From Rubeoparvulum massiliense (GTDB lineage: Bacteria > Bacillota > Bacilli > Rubeoparvulales > Rubeoparvulaceae), in the NCBI RefSeq assembly GCF_001049895.1, contig NZ_CVPE01000004.1:372001-436000 (forward strand): 64,000 nt of DNA, written 5' to 3'. Shown here one piece after another: positions 8,326 to 17,800 of the stretch. The notes below the pieces were generated by a model. The model had not been told where the DNA came from. It made no database searches and saw nothing but the letters and a program-made list of their open reading frames with translations. A program made the position numbers and the translations under genes. The first letter of the stretch is position 1. Each line of letters starts with the position of its first letter.

Positions 8326-10644
8326 CTACTCCTTTATATTTGTAGATAGTTGTATTTGCCCCGCACTGGATGTGCCAATCCTTGTGGCCATGAGTACTGC
8401 GCAGATCATCATCAATGGAGATAAGAGATACGCAGTGAGTGGATTAACAACAAACTTAAACGACGATGCTCCGAACGATGAAATAACCGCACTGGCAAGT
8501 ACCTCTCCCACAGTGTTTGCGAGAAACGTCCCAAGAACAATTCCTACGATCAGGACAACAACCGACCGTGCAACATACTGCGATATAATATCTGAATTGG
8601 TGAAACCCAATGCTTTCAATACAGCAATGGAATATCGGTCTTTTGTAACGAGCATTTTCATAAACAACAGAGTAACCAGTACCGTAATCATTAGCGCCAC
8701 GACCATCGCCACCAATGCGGACTTCCCCACGGCGCTGATGGTGGAGCCAAATGTCTGTGTAACATATTCATCAATATTGGAAACCTTGGCAAAATTGAAT
8801 TGACCTGCATATTCCGAAACCTTACTGCCCACAAGGGCTGGATCCGACAATTCAGCACATATAATGCTCCACATGATGCCCGCTGCATTGTCGATAAAAA
8901 CAGCCTTAGCGGTTTTACCGCCGTTGGTAATGTCAGAATAGATGCCACTTACTGTGAAATCTTTCTCCTTCCCCCCAATCACCAACGTAATGACATCACC
9001 GACCTTTTTGTTCATCTCATCGGCATTGATTGCCGAAATGGCAATCTCATCTTCAGCGGTAGGTGCTCTACCCTTGGAATATTCGATGGGGAATATGGAG
9101 TGGTCGCCCAGTTCAATTTTGATATTTTCTTCCGATCCATCTTCCAGTTTTGTTTTGAAGGTTTTTGTTGTGAGGACAGCATACTTCGTAATCGCACTGT
9201 CATTCTTCAGTGTCTTTACGATTGCAGCCGATTTTGCAGAAATATTCTCAGTCTGCTGAAGATCAATGCGCATATGGTAATTTCCAATCCCCATATATTG
9301 AATGAAGCTTTTTGCGGAAATGGTGTTGTAGAGGTTTTGCGGGACCACCATGATAAATGCCGAAATCACCAGGACCGCAAGCATGGTGGCATAAAGACGC
9401 TTTCTTACAAGAACATCTTTGAAACCGAGAAAAACATTCGTGTTAAGCAGCCTGTTTCCGCTCAGATGAAGACGCTTTGCACCTGTTGATTTTTCCTGTG
9501 AAGTGCCAAAACGTATCGCTTCTGTTGCGGATATTTTCCGAAAGCGTCTCAGCACGCCACTTACATAAGCAATCATGGTAAGGAAAACGAGCAATATCCC
9601 GATGATTCCGAACAGCAATGCAAAAGAGGAGTTTTCACTTTCTCCCATATACAGCCGTATATTTTCAAGAAGCATATCTTTGAATAGCAGAGAGAGTGCG
9701 AAGCCCAGAATACTGCCTACCCCCGCAATTGCTGCGTATTTAGTAAGATAAATCCTCTTGATGTCGGAAACCCGTAGCCCGATTGCCCTCATGACGCCAA
9801 TTTCACGATAATCTTCTTCGATTTTCGCAAGGAGCGTAAACCGTATACACATCCATGCGATAGCAACAACAAGTACGCTTACAAGAAGGATCACCGCAAT
9901 CATCAACCCATCTGAAAGTGCATTCATCATTTTGAAAAGCGGATATGTCACTGTCGGTCCATTCGCTTCCAGCCCTGCGGAGGCATACGCAGCTTCGAAC
10001 GCGCCCATTTTTGACAAGTCCTTTAATCGGAACTCAATGAGATACTCCGTGCTTCCAAAATCCTTGATAGCCGCATAATCATTTTTACTCACAAGGAACC
10101 TTTTCGACGAGGCAAGTAGCGAATTCATCTGTGAATCTCGGAGAAATCCTGCAACAGTAAATGTCTTTCCGTTGATCACAACCTTGCCACCAATTGTTGC
10201 AGTGTCATCCTTCATATAACTGACTGGAACATAAATCTCCCCATCGGATACATGGATAATGTTTCCGTCTAGATCAAGGAGATAATCAAATTTTTTGTTC
10301 TGTGTGCTGAACCCATTGTCCTGAACATTGCCTGCAAGTGATTGTCCGTCAATAAGAATCTGCGTACCGTCAACATTCAGAAATTCAACGACCTGAACAT
10401 CATCCACATTGCGATGTTGCTCTGCAAAGGATGTAAGCCGCGCCATATTAATTTCACCAGAATGCATCTGCATAAAGTGCGGAGTTTTTGCTTGTTTCAT
10501 GAGTGTATCGATGGCACCTGAAAGATTGACAGCGAGTATGGCTGAGAGCGAAATTAGCATAGCCGCGGCAGCGATAAATATCATCGTTGTGAGTGTAATT
10601 AGTTTGCTTTTCAAAATATCATTACGGATTATTCTGTAGTACAT
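8326..10644 (-). CDS. FtsX-like ABC transporter permease
   Basis: The 772-residue product has a first TM segment near residues 15-37, a large extracytoplasmic domain, an FtsX domain of three TM segments around 245-370 (with EIGVMRAIGLRVSDIKR), then a second extracellular loop and a second FtsX domain near 650-760 (VLKALGFTNSDII). This duplicated MacB-type layout matches the adjacent ATPase, and the two likely form an export or resistance complex. Its start overlaps the end of the upstream MFS gene by 16 bases, indicating translational coupling. Base composition in this operon is visibly more GC-rich than in the AT-rich genes on its left, which suggests separate acquisition. Confidence 0.88.
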   Translation of the reverse strand: MYYRIIRNDILKSKLITLTTMIFIAAAAMLISLSAILAVNLSGAIDTLMKQAKTPHFMQMHSGEINMARLTSFAEQHRNVDDVQVVEFLNVDGTQILIDGQSLAGNVQDNGFSTQNKKFDYLLDLDGNIIHVSDGEIYVPVSYMKDDTATIGGKVVINGKTFTVAGFLRDSQMNSLLASSKRFLVSKNDYAAIKDFGSTEYLIEFRLKDLSKMGAFEAAYASAGLEANGPTVTYPLFKMMNALSDGLMIAVILLVSVLVVAIAWMCIRFTLLAKIEEDYREIGVMRAIGLRVSDIKRIYLTKYAAIAGVGSILGFALSLLFKDMLLENIRLYMGESENSSFALLFGIIGILLVFLTMIAYVSGVLRRFRKISATEAIRFGTSQEKSTGAKRLHLSGNRLLNTNVFLGFKDVLVRKRLYATMLAVLVISAFIMVVPQNLYNTISAKSFIQYMGIGNYHMRIDLQQTENISAKSAAIVKTLKNDSAITKYAVLTTKTFKTKLEDGSEENIKIELGDHSIFPIEYSKGRAPTAEDEIAISAINADEMNKKVGDVITLVIGGKEKDFTVSGIYSDITNGGKTAKAVFIDNAAGIMWSIICAELSDPALVGSKVSEYAGQFNFAKVSNIDEYVTQTFGSTISAVGKSALVAMVVALMITVLVTLLFMKMLVTKDRYSIAVLKALGFTNSDIISQYVARSVVVLIVGIVLGTFLANTVGEVLASAVISSFGASSFKFVVNPLTAYLLSPLMMICAVLMATRIGTSSAGQIQLSTNIKE

Positions 10645-11966
10645 ACGTCACCTCTTTTTTCAAGCGTTTTTACCGATTTTAGGTTGTACAGCATAATTGA
10701 AGTCACACATAACGAAATTCCCGCCAACATAATGAGTAATCCTGTTCCTCTGCCACTTCCCGTACCAATAATCCTTCCCACACTGTGAGCAAGCGCTCCG
10801 TCATCTAATAGCAAAGGAGTAAACACATAATCCGTAAGCACACCTGCAAGAGGATAAGCCACAACAAATCCAAGCTGAGAAATTACACTGATCAGGCCCC
10901 ACGCTCTGCCCTGAACGGAATTTCCAATGTTGGTGCGGATAAGAAAATCCAGACTTGTGTTGGCGAACGGAAGCATTGCAAAAAACAGAAACCCTGAGAT
11001 GCTGATCAATAGAATATTTTCACGCAGTCCGAAAAACGCCATAAATATTCCAGCACAAAATAGTGAAACTGCCAGTATTTTCACATAGCCTCTTTTGATG
11101 GGAAGAATTCCTAGGATCACACTGGTCACAAGCATTCCAGACGCGGCGAGTGTTTCAACCATCCCTAATACGGAGCTATCGGAAAAAGCAAGTATCATAG
11201 GCGTGGAAAGGGTTTGTATAAAGCCAAGGAAAAATGTTATTACCGATGTGATGATCACGACCACAAGTACGCCCCTGTTTTCAGAAACGGCACCCCAGCC
11301 GTCTTTAAATTCTCCAATAAACGATTTTACTTGTTCGTATTTCTTTGAAGGAAGGCCTCTACGTACAGCAAGAGTGGATATAACGGTTACAAAAAATGTG
11401 CAAATATCAATGATAAGCAATAGCTTAATATCTGAGATCGTGAGCAGATATCCTGCAATGACGGGCGAAACTAAATATTTCGCCGAGCCTGCTACCTGAA
11501 CAAGACCACTTGCCTTGGTATACTGCTCCTCGGTAAGTAGATCGGTAACTGTCGCCTTGTATGCCGGATCGAGTAGGGATGAAAACACCGAGCTTATGGT
11601 AACCCCCACGTAAATCTGCCATAGCTGTGCTTCGCCATTTAGCATACAAATTAAGATAAATACAAGTCCCAATGCGGAAAGACTGTCACCTAGCACCATG
11701 AGAAGTCTACGGTCATAACGGTCTGCAAGCACTCCTGCCACGGCGTTTAAAAGAAGCGATGGCAAAAATGCCAGTAAGATTACCAGCGCTACTGTCGATG
11801 CCTTCCCCGTCTGCTCATAAGCATAAACCCCGAGCCCAAAGGCTGTAAGTCCGCTTCCGATGGCTGAAATAAGCTGTCCCGACCATAAAAGAAGAAATTT
11901 ACTGAATGACTTTCCTGCATTATTCAGTGCTGCTTGCATCGCTTCGATCTCCGTTTCCACTGTCAA
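10629..11966 (-). CDS. MFS efflux transporter (DHA3 type)
   Basis: The product of up to 445 residues has twelve hydrophobic segments and motif A in the loop after TM2 (AGVLADRYDRRLLMVLGD). The central loop RGLPSKKYEQVKSFIGEFKDG separates the two halves. It resembles DHA3/MFS_3 macrolide-type exporters. The first possible start overlaps the TetR gene by 47 bases; an in-frame ATG at 11939 (MQAALNN) would still overlap by 20. Overlap on both sides fixes it as the middle of the TetR-controlled operon, so it is probably co-induced with the FtsX/ABC pump against the same compound. Confidence 0.85.
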   Translation of the reverse strand: MTVETEIEAMQAALNNAGKSFSKFLLLWSGQLISAIGSGLTAFGLGVYAYEQTGKASTVALVILLAFLPSLLLNAVAGVLADRYDRRLLMVLGDSLSALGLVFILICMLNGEAQLWQIYVGVTISSVFSSLLDPAYKATVTDLLTEEQYTKASGLVQVAGSAKYLVSPVIAGYLLTISDIKLLLIIDICTFFVTVISTLAVRRGLPSKKYEQVKSFIGEFKDGWGAVSENRGVLVVVIITSVITFFLGFIQTLSTPMILAFSDSSVLGMVETLAASGMLVTSVILGILPIKRGYVKILAVSLFCAGIFMAFFGLRENILLISISGFLFFAMLPFANTSLDFLIRTNIGNSVQGRAWGLISVISQLGFVVAYPLAGVLTDYVFTPLLLDDGALAHSVGRIIGTGSGRGTGLLIMLAGISLCVTSIMLYNLKSVKTLEKRGDVCTTE

Positions 11967-12579
11967 ACATCTGCATAACGACGGACATTAGACTTCCGCT
12001 TTCAGCACCCAGCAGTCTTTCCACGTTGAAAATAAACGCCTGTATCCGTGAAGCTCGCTCCTCGTTTGTCAATTCAACCATATCATCATCAAAAACGGTA
12101 TTCGCATAGGCGATCACCATCTCCATACATTCATAGGGAAATGGTGTGTTGAACAGTCCTTGCTCTATGCCCTCGCAGATTAATTCCGTTAGTATCGGGG
12201 GGACGCCGTTGATGATGACCCTTTGGATTTTCTGATGCATAAGCGCGTTCTGCGGCTTGTGAATATGCTCCATAATTTCCTTGCTGCTGTCGCCACGAAT
12301 GTTCAGCGCCATTACAACGTGAAGAATGCGCTCGTATAAAGGGACACTCCTGTCTGCACCCATTTTCTGCGCTGAGCTAATAAGATGGAGACTATACCGC
12401 TCAATCAGCGCATCCATAATATCCTCCTTGGACTTGAAGTGATAATATAATGTTCCCCGCGCAATGCCCACCTTTTCGAGAATATCGTTTGTACTTGTAC
12501 CATCAAAGCCTCTCTGGGCGAAAAGCTCATCTGCGGCATCAAGTATTTCGCTCTTGCGCTCCTCCGCTTCTTTTCTCAC
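11920..12579 (-). CDS. TetR-family transcriptional repressor of the efflux operon
   Basis: The 219-residue product begins with the TetR helix-turn-helix (about residues 8-54: ILDAADELFAQRGFDGTSTNDILEKVG, then RGTLYYHFKSKEDI). The C-terminal ligand-binding and dimer domain is variable. The start is a GTG at 12577-12579 preceded by AAGGAGGGG. It is the first gene of the operon. A SigA-type promoter and a 19-bp palindrome (12595-12613) lie immediately upstream, so autorepression of the whole operon is expected. Confidence 0.92.
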   Translation of the reverse strand: MRKEAEERKSEILDAADELFAQRGFDGTSTNDILEKVGIARGTLYYHFKSKEDIMDALIERYSLHLISSAQKMGADRSVPLYERILHVVMALNIRGDSSKEIMEHIHKPQNALMHQKIQRVIINGVPPILTELICEGIEQGLFNTPFPYECMEMVIAYANTVFDDDMVELTNEERASRIQAFIFNVERLLGAESGSLMSVVMQMFDSGNGDRSDASSTE

Positions 12580-12594
12580 TTTTACCCCTCCTTA

Positions 12595-12645
12595 TAGACC
12601 GACTGTCTGTCTATATAACTATACCATTCTATTCCAGACTGTCAA
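12595..12645 (-). promoter_or_regulatory. Promoter and operator of the TetR-efflux operon
   Basis: Read on the minus strand: -35 TTGACA (12640-12645), a 16-base spacer, -10 TATAGT (12618-12623), then a palindrome TAGACnGACnGTCnGTCTA (12595-12613) covering the transcription start region and ending just before the ribosome binding site. A repressor bound there would block initiation. Confidence 0.8.
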
Positions 12646-12657
12646 GAGAATGTGCAT

Positions 12658-12769
12658 AAAAAAACCGAGATGAAACGGGAAATTTCCGTCTCGAGCTCGG
12701 TATTCAAATCTTTTTTCTCTTAGAATGGTTTATTATTCATAGAAAGTGTTTGTTGGAGTGGGGGCAACA
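12658..12769 (-). repeat. Dispersed intergenic repeat with terminator hairpin, copy A
   Basis: This is the most diverged of four copies (others 18099-18161, 20169-20283, 22092-22206). Read on the minus strand it ends in an ACCGAG...CTCGGT hairpin followed by a T-run, placing a terminator downstream of the HxlR gene. The other end carries TGTTTGTTGGAGTGGGGGCA, matching the other copies. Confidence 0.75.
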
Positions 12770-12777
12770 GAAAGAAT

Positions 12778-13119
12778 CTAATCATTTCGGTTTTTTACTC
12801 CCCATTCACATAATGCTTCCAGAATGGGTAATAGTGTTTCCGCTTTATTGGTGAGACTGTACTCCACTTTAGGGGGAATTTGAGGATACTCTTCTCGTCT
12901 CACCAGACCATCCGCCTCCAATTCCTTTAGTTGTGAACTCAATGTTTTATAAGTAATCGCTCCGATTTGTCTTTTCAGTTCATTAAAGCGTACCTGTTCA
13001 TTTTCTGCTAAAAGATAGAGAATAACCATCTTCCATTTGCCACCGATCACCGAAATTGTGTAACCAAATGGTGTGTCTTGTATATTTTTAACTTTTCCTT
13101 GATATTCAGCCATACCCAT
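12778..13119 (-). CDS. HxlR-family transcriptional regulator
   Basis: The roughly 113-residue product has the HxlR winged helix: the family signature [14 protein letters not shown], then [30 protein letters not shown] and the wing with PPKVEYSLT. Members respond to aldehydes, quinones or disulfide stress, sometimes through a conserved Cys near the N-terminus. Here no such Cys is present; the only Cys is in the C-terminal ALCEWG helix. I start at the ATG at 13119, because the longer frame needs a TTG inside the operator. It is divergent from the RidA-like gene and probably regulates it. Confidence 0.88.
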   Translation of the reverse strand: MGMAEYQGKVKNIQDTPFGYTISVIGGKWKMVILYLLAENEQVRFNELKRQIGAITYKTLSSQLKELEADGLVRREEYPQIPPKVEYSLTNKAETLLPILEALCEWGVKNRND

Positions 13120-13138
13120 ATTCCCACTATCCTTTCGG

Positions 13139-13167
13139 GTAGTACCTATCAAAAAAGTGCGTACTAC
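13139..13167. promoter_or_regulatory. Probable HxlR operator in the divergent promoter region
   Basis: GTAGTAC (13139-13145) and GTACTAC (13161-13167) form a perfect 7-bp inverted repeat separated by 15 bases, between the divergent HxlR and RidA-like genes. The spacing suits a winged-helix dimer. Confidence 0.55.
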
Positions 13168-13224
13168 TTTTATATTTGTGCTCAGTTTATACTGAACATA
13201 ATTCGAAGTAAAGGAGAGAAATCA

Positions 13225-13617
13225 ATGATGAATACGAAAACCTATAATCACGGTGTTCCATGGGAAGAAGCTTACGGCCTGACTCAAGGTTACTGCGTTA
13301 ATAACACCATCTACATTTCTGGTCAGTTCTCCCACGATCTGCATGGCAATTTCGTGGGCGAGGGCGATTTTGAGACACAGGCTCGGCAGACGCTGAAGAA
13401 CCTGGATTATGTACTGGAGGGATTTGGTGTAACGAGGTCGAACATCGCTGAAATGGAGATTTTTCTGACAAACCCGCAAGATCATTTCGAGCAGTGCGTC
13501 GTTCTATTCAAAGAGTATGTTGGCGACCATCGGCCAGCTGGCACCCTCATCGGCGTTTCAGGTTTGGCGTTCCCACACCAACTGATTGAAATCCGGGCAG
13601 TTGCACACACCGACTAA
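13225..13617 (+). CDS. RidA/YjgF-family protein
   Basis: The 130-residue product has the YjgF/YER057c/UK114 trimeric fold, with YISGQFSHD, FETQARQTLKNLDYVLEGFG and IEIRAVAHTD. RidA proper deaminates reactive 2-aminoacrylate imines and needs an arginine in the PARS-type motif before the last strand. Here that position reads PAGT, so the catalytic arginine seems missing and the protein probably belongs to another Rid subfamily with a different role. The start (ATG 13225 or 13228) follows AAGGAGA at 13211-13217. It is divergent from the HxlR gene, which likely controls it. Not part of a longer operon. Confidence 0.82.
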   Translation: MMNTKTYNHGVPWEEAYGLTQGYCVNNTIYISGQFSHDLHGNFVGEGDFETQARQTLKNLDYVLEGFGVTRSNIAEMEIFLTNPQDHFEQCVVLFKEYVGDHRPAGTLIGVSGLAFPHQLIEIRAVAHTD

Positions 13618-13801
13618 GTAGGTTGATAATCTCCACCTGTTCCTGAGTTTTTACAAGGATCCAATGGCTTACTATTATCTCATTCAAGATATCACAGCAC
13701 AAAAAGAAAAGGAATAATGTTACATTTTTTATATCCTTCTTTTAATGCCCTGCTCTATTTGAATATCAATATCTCATAACTATTCCGACTCCATATGATC
13801 C

Positions 13802-13853
13802 TCCAAAAAAACAAACCCCGTAACAAATCAGGACTTATCCTGCATCTACTACG
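13802..13853 (-). terminator. Terminator after the GE.HRW-repeat gene
   Basis: CCCGTA pairs with TACGGG, enclosing an inner CAGGA/TCCTG hairpin. On the minus strand it is followed by TTTGTTTTTTT. It ends the gene at 13894-14295. Confidence 0.75.
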
Positions 13854-13893
13854 GGATATTGGAACATAATTTTGTTTAAGTAATTGACACACA

Positions 13894-14295
13894 TTAAACT
13901 GGATATGTTATCTCAAATTCAGCAAGCCAACGGTGATATTCTCCGTTTTCAAGCCACAAATCATAAAAAGGTGTTTGTGCAATAACCTTAACAACCTTCA
14001 CAATCATTCCTTTTTTAATCTTTGAAGAGTGCCCTTCCTCTGTCAATACTCGTGCATAATCTCCTATTTGAAGGTGGGGATAATCATAAGGTCTTGGATT
14101 TACAGCTTGCAACTCAAACCAAGCAAACCATCTATGCAGTTCTCCATCGGGCAACTGCACAGCATATAGCATACCTACTTGAGGTGAAATGATAGTAGCC
14201 TCTGTCCCACTTTTTATCTCTGGTGGATGAAAAACCAGTGATACAATCTTATCCCCAGATTTAAATTGTGGATAACCAATACACCACAATGCCAT
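13894..14295 (-). CDS. Unknown small protein with two internal repeats (GE.HRW.A.FE)
   Basis: I do not recognise this 133-residue protein. It has two tandem units of about 55-60 residues, each starting with GD and ending in a matching motif: GELHRWFAWFE and GEYHRWLAEFE. Each unit looks all-beta, with KSGTEATIISPQ and KKGMIVKVVKV in equivalent places, like small SH3- or KOW-type barrels. There is no signal peptide or membrane segment, so it is probably cytoplasmic. The ATG at 14295 has AGGGAGG well placed; a longer frame to 14376 has no binding site. It is monocistronic with its own terminator. Confidence 0.65.
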   Translation of the reverse strand: MALWCIGYPQFKSGDKIVSLVFHPPEIKSGTEATIISPQVGMLYAVQLPDGELHRWFAWFELQAVNPRPYDYPHLQIGDYARVLTEEGHSSKIKKGMIVKVVKVIAQTPFYDLWLENGEYHRWLAEFEITYPV

Positions 14296-14385
14296 TATAA
14301 TCCTCCCTTTAGCGTATTTATCCATTTTATGATTTATGCGCCCATAAGGTGAGTATTTAAAACCATCTACAGTCAAAAATATTTA

Positions 14386-14508
14386 ATGGCAATGGATGCT
14401 CTGTATGCGAAAGACCTTTGCAAACTCTGTGCAACGATCTGTGACAAATACGCTCAAGAGTGCGATATGATCACAGATGACCACTGCAAAAAACACCAAC
14501 ATTTCTAG
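14386..14508 (+). pseudogene. Remnant of a four-helix-bundle copper-binding protein (DUF326/YhjQ-like)
   Basis: A 40-codon frame, AMDALYAKDLCKLCATICDK then YAQECDMITDDHCKKH, matches the C-terminal third of Cys-rich DUF326 proteins (pattern AK.LC.LCA.IC....QEC......HC). Similarity begins abruptly at the first Met. A tyrosine replaces one expected Cys, and the frame stops early. No ribosome binding site is seen. It is most likely a decayed tail left by deletion just upstream of the ileS promoter. Confidence 0.6.
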
Positions 14509-14544
14509 GAAAAACGATTTTTGTTGCCTCATTTTAAGTAATAT

Positions 14545-14573
14545 TTGACAATTAATGAAGTGTTTGTTATTAT
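14545..14573 (+). promoter_or_regulatory. SigA-type promoter of ileS
   Basis: TTGACA at 14545-14550, a 17-base spacer and TATTAT at 14568-14573. Transcription would start near 14580, giving a T-box leader of usual length. Confidence 0.8.
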
Positions 14574-14629
14574 CATTCTCAATAAAAGCATACAAATTCG
14601 TTGAAGAGAAAAAGTAACGTTTCATCTTG

Positions 14630-14850
14630 ATCTCCAGAGAGCTGACATTTTGGTGTAAGTCAGTGTTCAAGTGTTACGTGAAAATCCTCTCTGAGAAGCT
14701 AGACTGAACCTTCAAGTAAGTCTAGCCGGGAGTCCACCGTTATAAGGAACACGTATGATTGTACGTTGCTAAGTGCTATTGATCAGATCAATAGAATTAG
14801 GGTGGTATCGCGGTTAACCCCGTCCCTTACTTGGGACGGGGTTTTTTGTA
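14630..14850 (+). ncRNA. T-box leader (tRNA-Ile sensing) of ileS
   Basis: The T-box core AGGGTGGTATCGCG at about 14798-14811 is followed by the terminator CCCCGTCCC/GGGACGGGG with six or more T residues (14818-14847). Upstream, AGAGAG (14636-14641) pairs with CTCTCT to close stem I. An ATC triplet (14684-14686), just 5' of the closing strand, is in the specifier position and codes for isoleucine. Uncharged tRNA-Ile would stabilise the antiterminator and permit ileS transcription. Confidence 0.92.
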
Positions 14851-14890
14851 TGTTTTTATACATTATTCATTTTGGACAGGAGCGATATCA

Positions 14891-17800
14891 ATGAAGGCGA
14901 ATGAGAGTCTGGAAACTGTTGTACAGCGTGAGAATCGTATCCGTACCTATTGGACAAAAGATCACACATTCAAAAAATCTGTTCAATTACGATCAGGCAA
15001 GATACCTTTTGTCTTTTATGAAGGACCACCCACTGCAAATGGTCTTCCCCATGTAGGCCATGCCTTTGGACGAACGATTAAGGATGTTGTAGCACGCTAC
15101 AAGACCATGGAGGGCTTTCACGTAGAGAGAAAGGCCGGCTGGGATACTCATGGGCTCCCTGTCGAGTTGGGTGTTGAAAAAGAACTTGGTATTTCAGGGA
15201 AGCAAGCAATTGAACACTATGGTGTAGAGCCTTTTATTAACAAATGTAAGGAGAGTGTGTTTACCTACGAGAAGAAATGGCGATCATTTACCGAAGAATT
15301 AGGTTATTGGGTAGATATGGATAATCCTTATTTGACGCTCAGTAATGATTATGTCGAGAGTGTTTGGCATATTTTAAGTAAGGTTCATCAAGATGGCTTA
15401 TTGTATAAGGGTCACCGCGTATCTCCCTATTGCCCTCGTTGCCAAACCACTTTGAGTTCCCATGAAGTAGCACAAGGCTACAAAGATGTAAAAGATTTAT
15501 CGGCTACCGTCAAATTTAAACGTCTTGATGCAGACAAAGAATATTTCTTAGGCTGGACAACAACACCTTGGACTTTGCCTGCCAACGTTGCACTCGCTGT
15601 GAATCCAAATTTGACGTATGTTCGTGTACAAAAAGATAATGAGGTTTATATTGTTGCGAAATCGTTAGTTGAAAAAGTTCTTGGTGATCATATCATGGTT
15701 TTAAGCGAACATCATGGCCATGAATTTGCAGGAATACATTATGCCCCACCGTTCAATTATGTTCCTGTGGAGAAAGGACATCATATCGTATTAGCAGACT
15801 ATGTCACTGACGATAGCGGAACAGGTATTGTCCATATGGCCCCAGCTTACGGTGAAGATGACTATTATACAGTTCGACAGAATGGTTTATCCTTTATCAA
15901 TGTTGTCGATCAACAAGGTCGATACACTGCCGACGTTACAGAACTAGCCGGGAGATTTGTGAAAGAGTGTGACGTGGACATTATTAAATTGCTTTCTGAA
16001 CAAGGCAAACTTTTTCACAAGGAAAAATATGAGCATAGCTACCCACATTGCTGGAGATGTGACTCTCCCTTACTGTACTACGCAGCGGATAGCTGGTTTA
16101 TCAAGATGTCGTCTTTAAAGGATACGATGCTTGAGAACAATGCCACTGTGAATTGGTATCCAGAGCATATTAAAGATGGACGGTTTGGTCATTTTCTCGA
16201 AAATCTGCTTGATTGGAATATCAGTAGAAGCCGATACTGGGGAACACCTCTCAATGTATGGGTATGTTCTCATTGTCATCATGAAGAAGCACCTAGCAGT
16301 ATCAAGGAATTACAAAGATTAGCAACCACTTCAATACCAAGCGATATCGAGTTGCATAAACCATATATCGATAAGGTACTGTGTACCTGTCCGAAATGTA
16401 AAGGGGTCATGCATCGAACGCCAGAAGTGATTGATGTTTGGTTTGATAGCGGATCCATGCCATTCGCACAGCATCATTATCCCTTCGAAAATGAAGAAAA
16501 ATTTGAATTGCAATTTCCAGCAGATGTCGTCATCGAAGGAATTGACCAGACGAGAGGATTTTTCTACAGTCTACTCGCTGTTTCTATCCTATTCACAGGA
16601 AAAGCTCCCTATAAAAACGTCCTGTCATTGGGACATGTCCTTGATGAACATGGTCAAAAAATGTCAAAGAGTAAAGGAAATGCTCTCGATCCTATGGAAC
16701 TAATCAAGGAATTCGGAGCAGATGCACTCCGTTGGGCCTTTTTAGTCGATAGTTCACCGTGGAATCCGAAACGTTTTTCAAAAAAGATTGTGCAAGATGC
16801 AAAATCAAAATTGATTGACACGTTAGATAATACCTATAAATTTTATGTTATGTACGCAACAATAGATGGCTTTGTTTATGACAGTCAGCAAAAAGGTAAG
16901 AAAAAAATCTTAGATAAGTGGATGCTTTCACGGCTACATAGCACAATCAAACTTGTGAATAGCTATATGGATAGCTATCAATTTACTCACGCAACACGGG
17001 AAATTGCATCATTAGTTGATGAACTGAGTAATTGGTACGTACGACGATCAAGAAATCGTTTTTGGGCTTCTGGACTTTCAGAAGATAAACGAGCAGCGTA
17101 TTCAACGCTATTTGAAACACTGACCACAATCTGTCGCTTGTTAGCACCCTTTGTACCCTATATTGCCGAGGATATCCATTTGAAGTTACATCAAGATAGT
17201 GTTCATCTACAAGACTATCCAAAAGCCAATGACGCCATGATTGATCTGGATTTAGAGACAGACATGAAAAAGATCCTTAAAATTGTGGAACTTGGTCGTA
17301 GTATTCGTAATACAAAAAATTTGAAGGTGAAGCAGCCTCTGCAGCAAATAATTGTATGGCGTAGTGAAGGAGAACACCCTTTAAACGCTTATACTGGTAT
17401 CATTCAAGACGAGCTAAATGTTAAAGATGTTGTTTTTACAGAAGAATTATCACCCTACCTGTCAATCATTTTTAAATTGAACTTTAAAACTGCAGGTGCT
17501 GCATTCGGCAAAATGGTCAATTCAGTTAAAGAATATATCGATTACATCCCCGAAATCGAAAAGAAGTTATTCTTGGATAATGGTCAACTGGAAATCGATA
17601 TCAAGGGAGACACGGTAACATTACAGAAGGAACATATCATTGTGGAATATCCGGTCAAATCTGGGTTTGAGATGGCTGGTGACCAGCAACTAAAGGTGAT
17701 ATTAGATTTAAACCTTACACCTCAATTAGTGGAGGAAGGCCAGGTTAGAGAATTAATTAGAGCAATCCAAGATACTCGCAAAAAATTAGATTTACCTGTG

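Noticed and set aside
8372-9489. Plus-strand open frames of up to 229 codons inside the FtsX-like permease gene
   Set aside because: They are antisense shadows of a strongly supported 772-residue gene and have no ribosome binding sites or known motifs.
14383-14670. Minus-strand open frame of 95 codons upstream of ileS
   Set aside because: It overlaps the ileS promoter, part of the T-box stem I and the DUF326 remnant on the other strand. It has no binding site and no recognisable domain.
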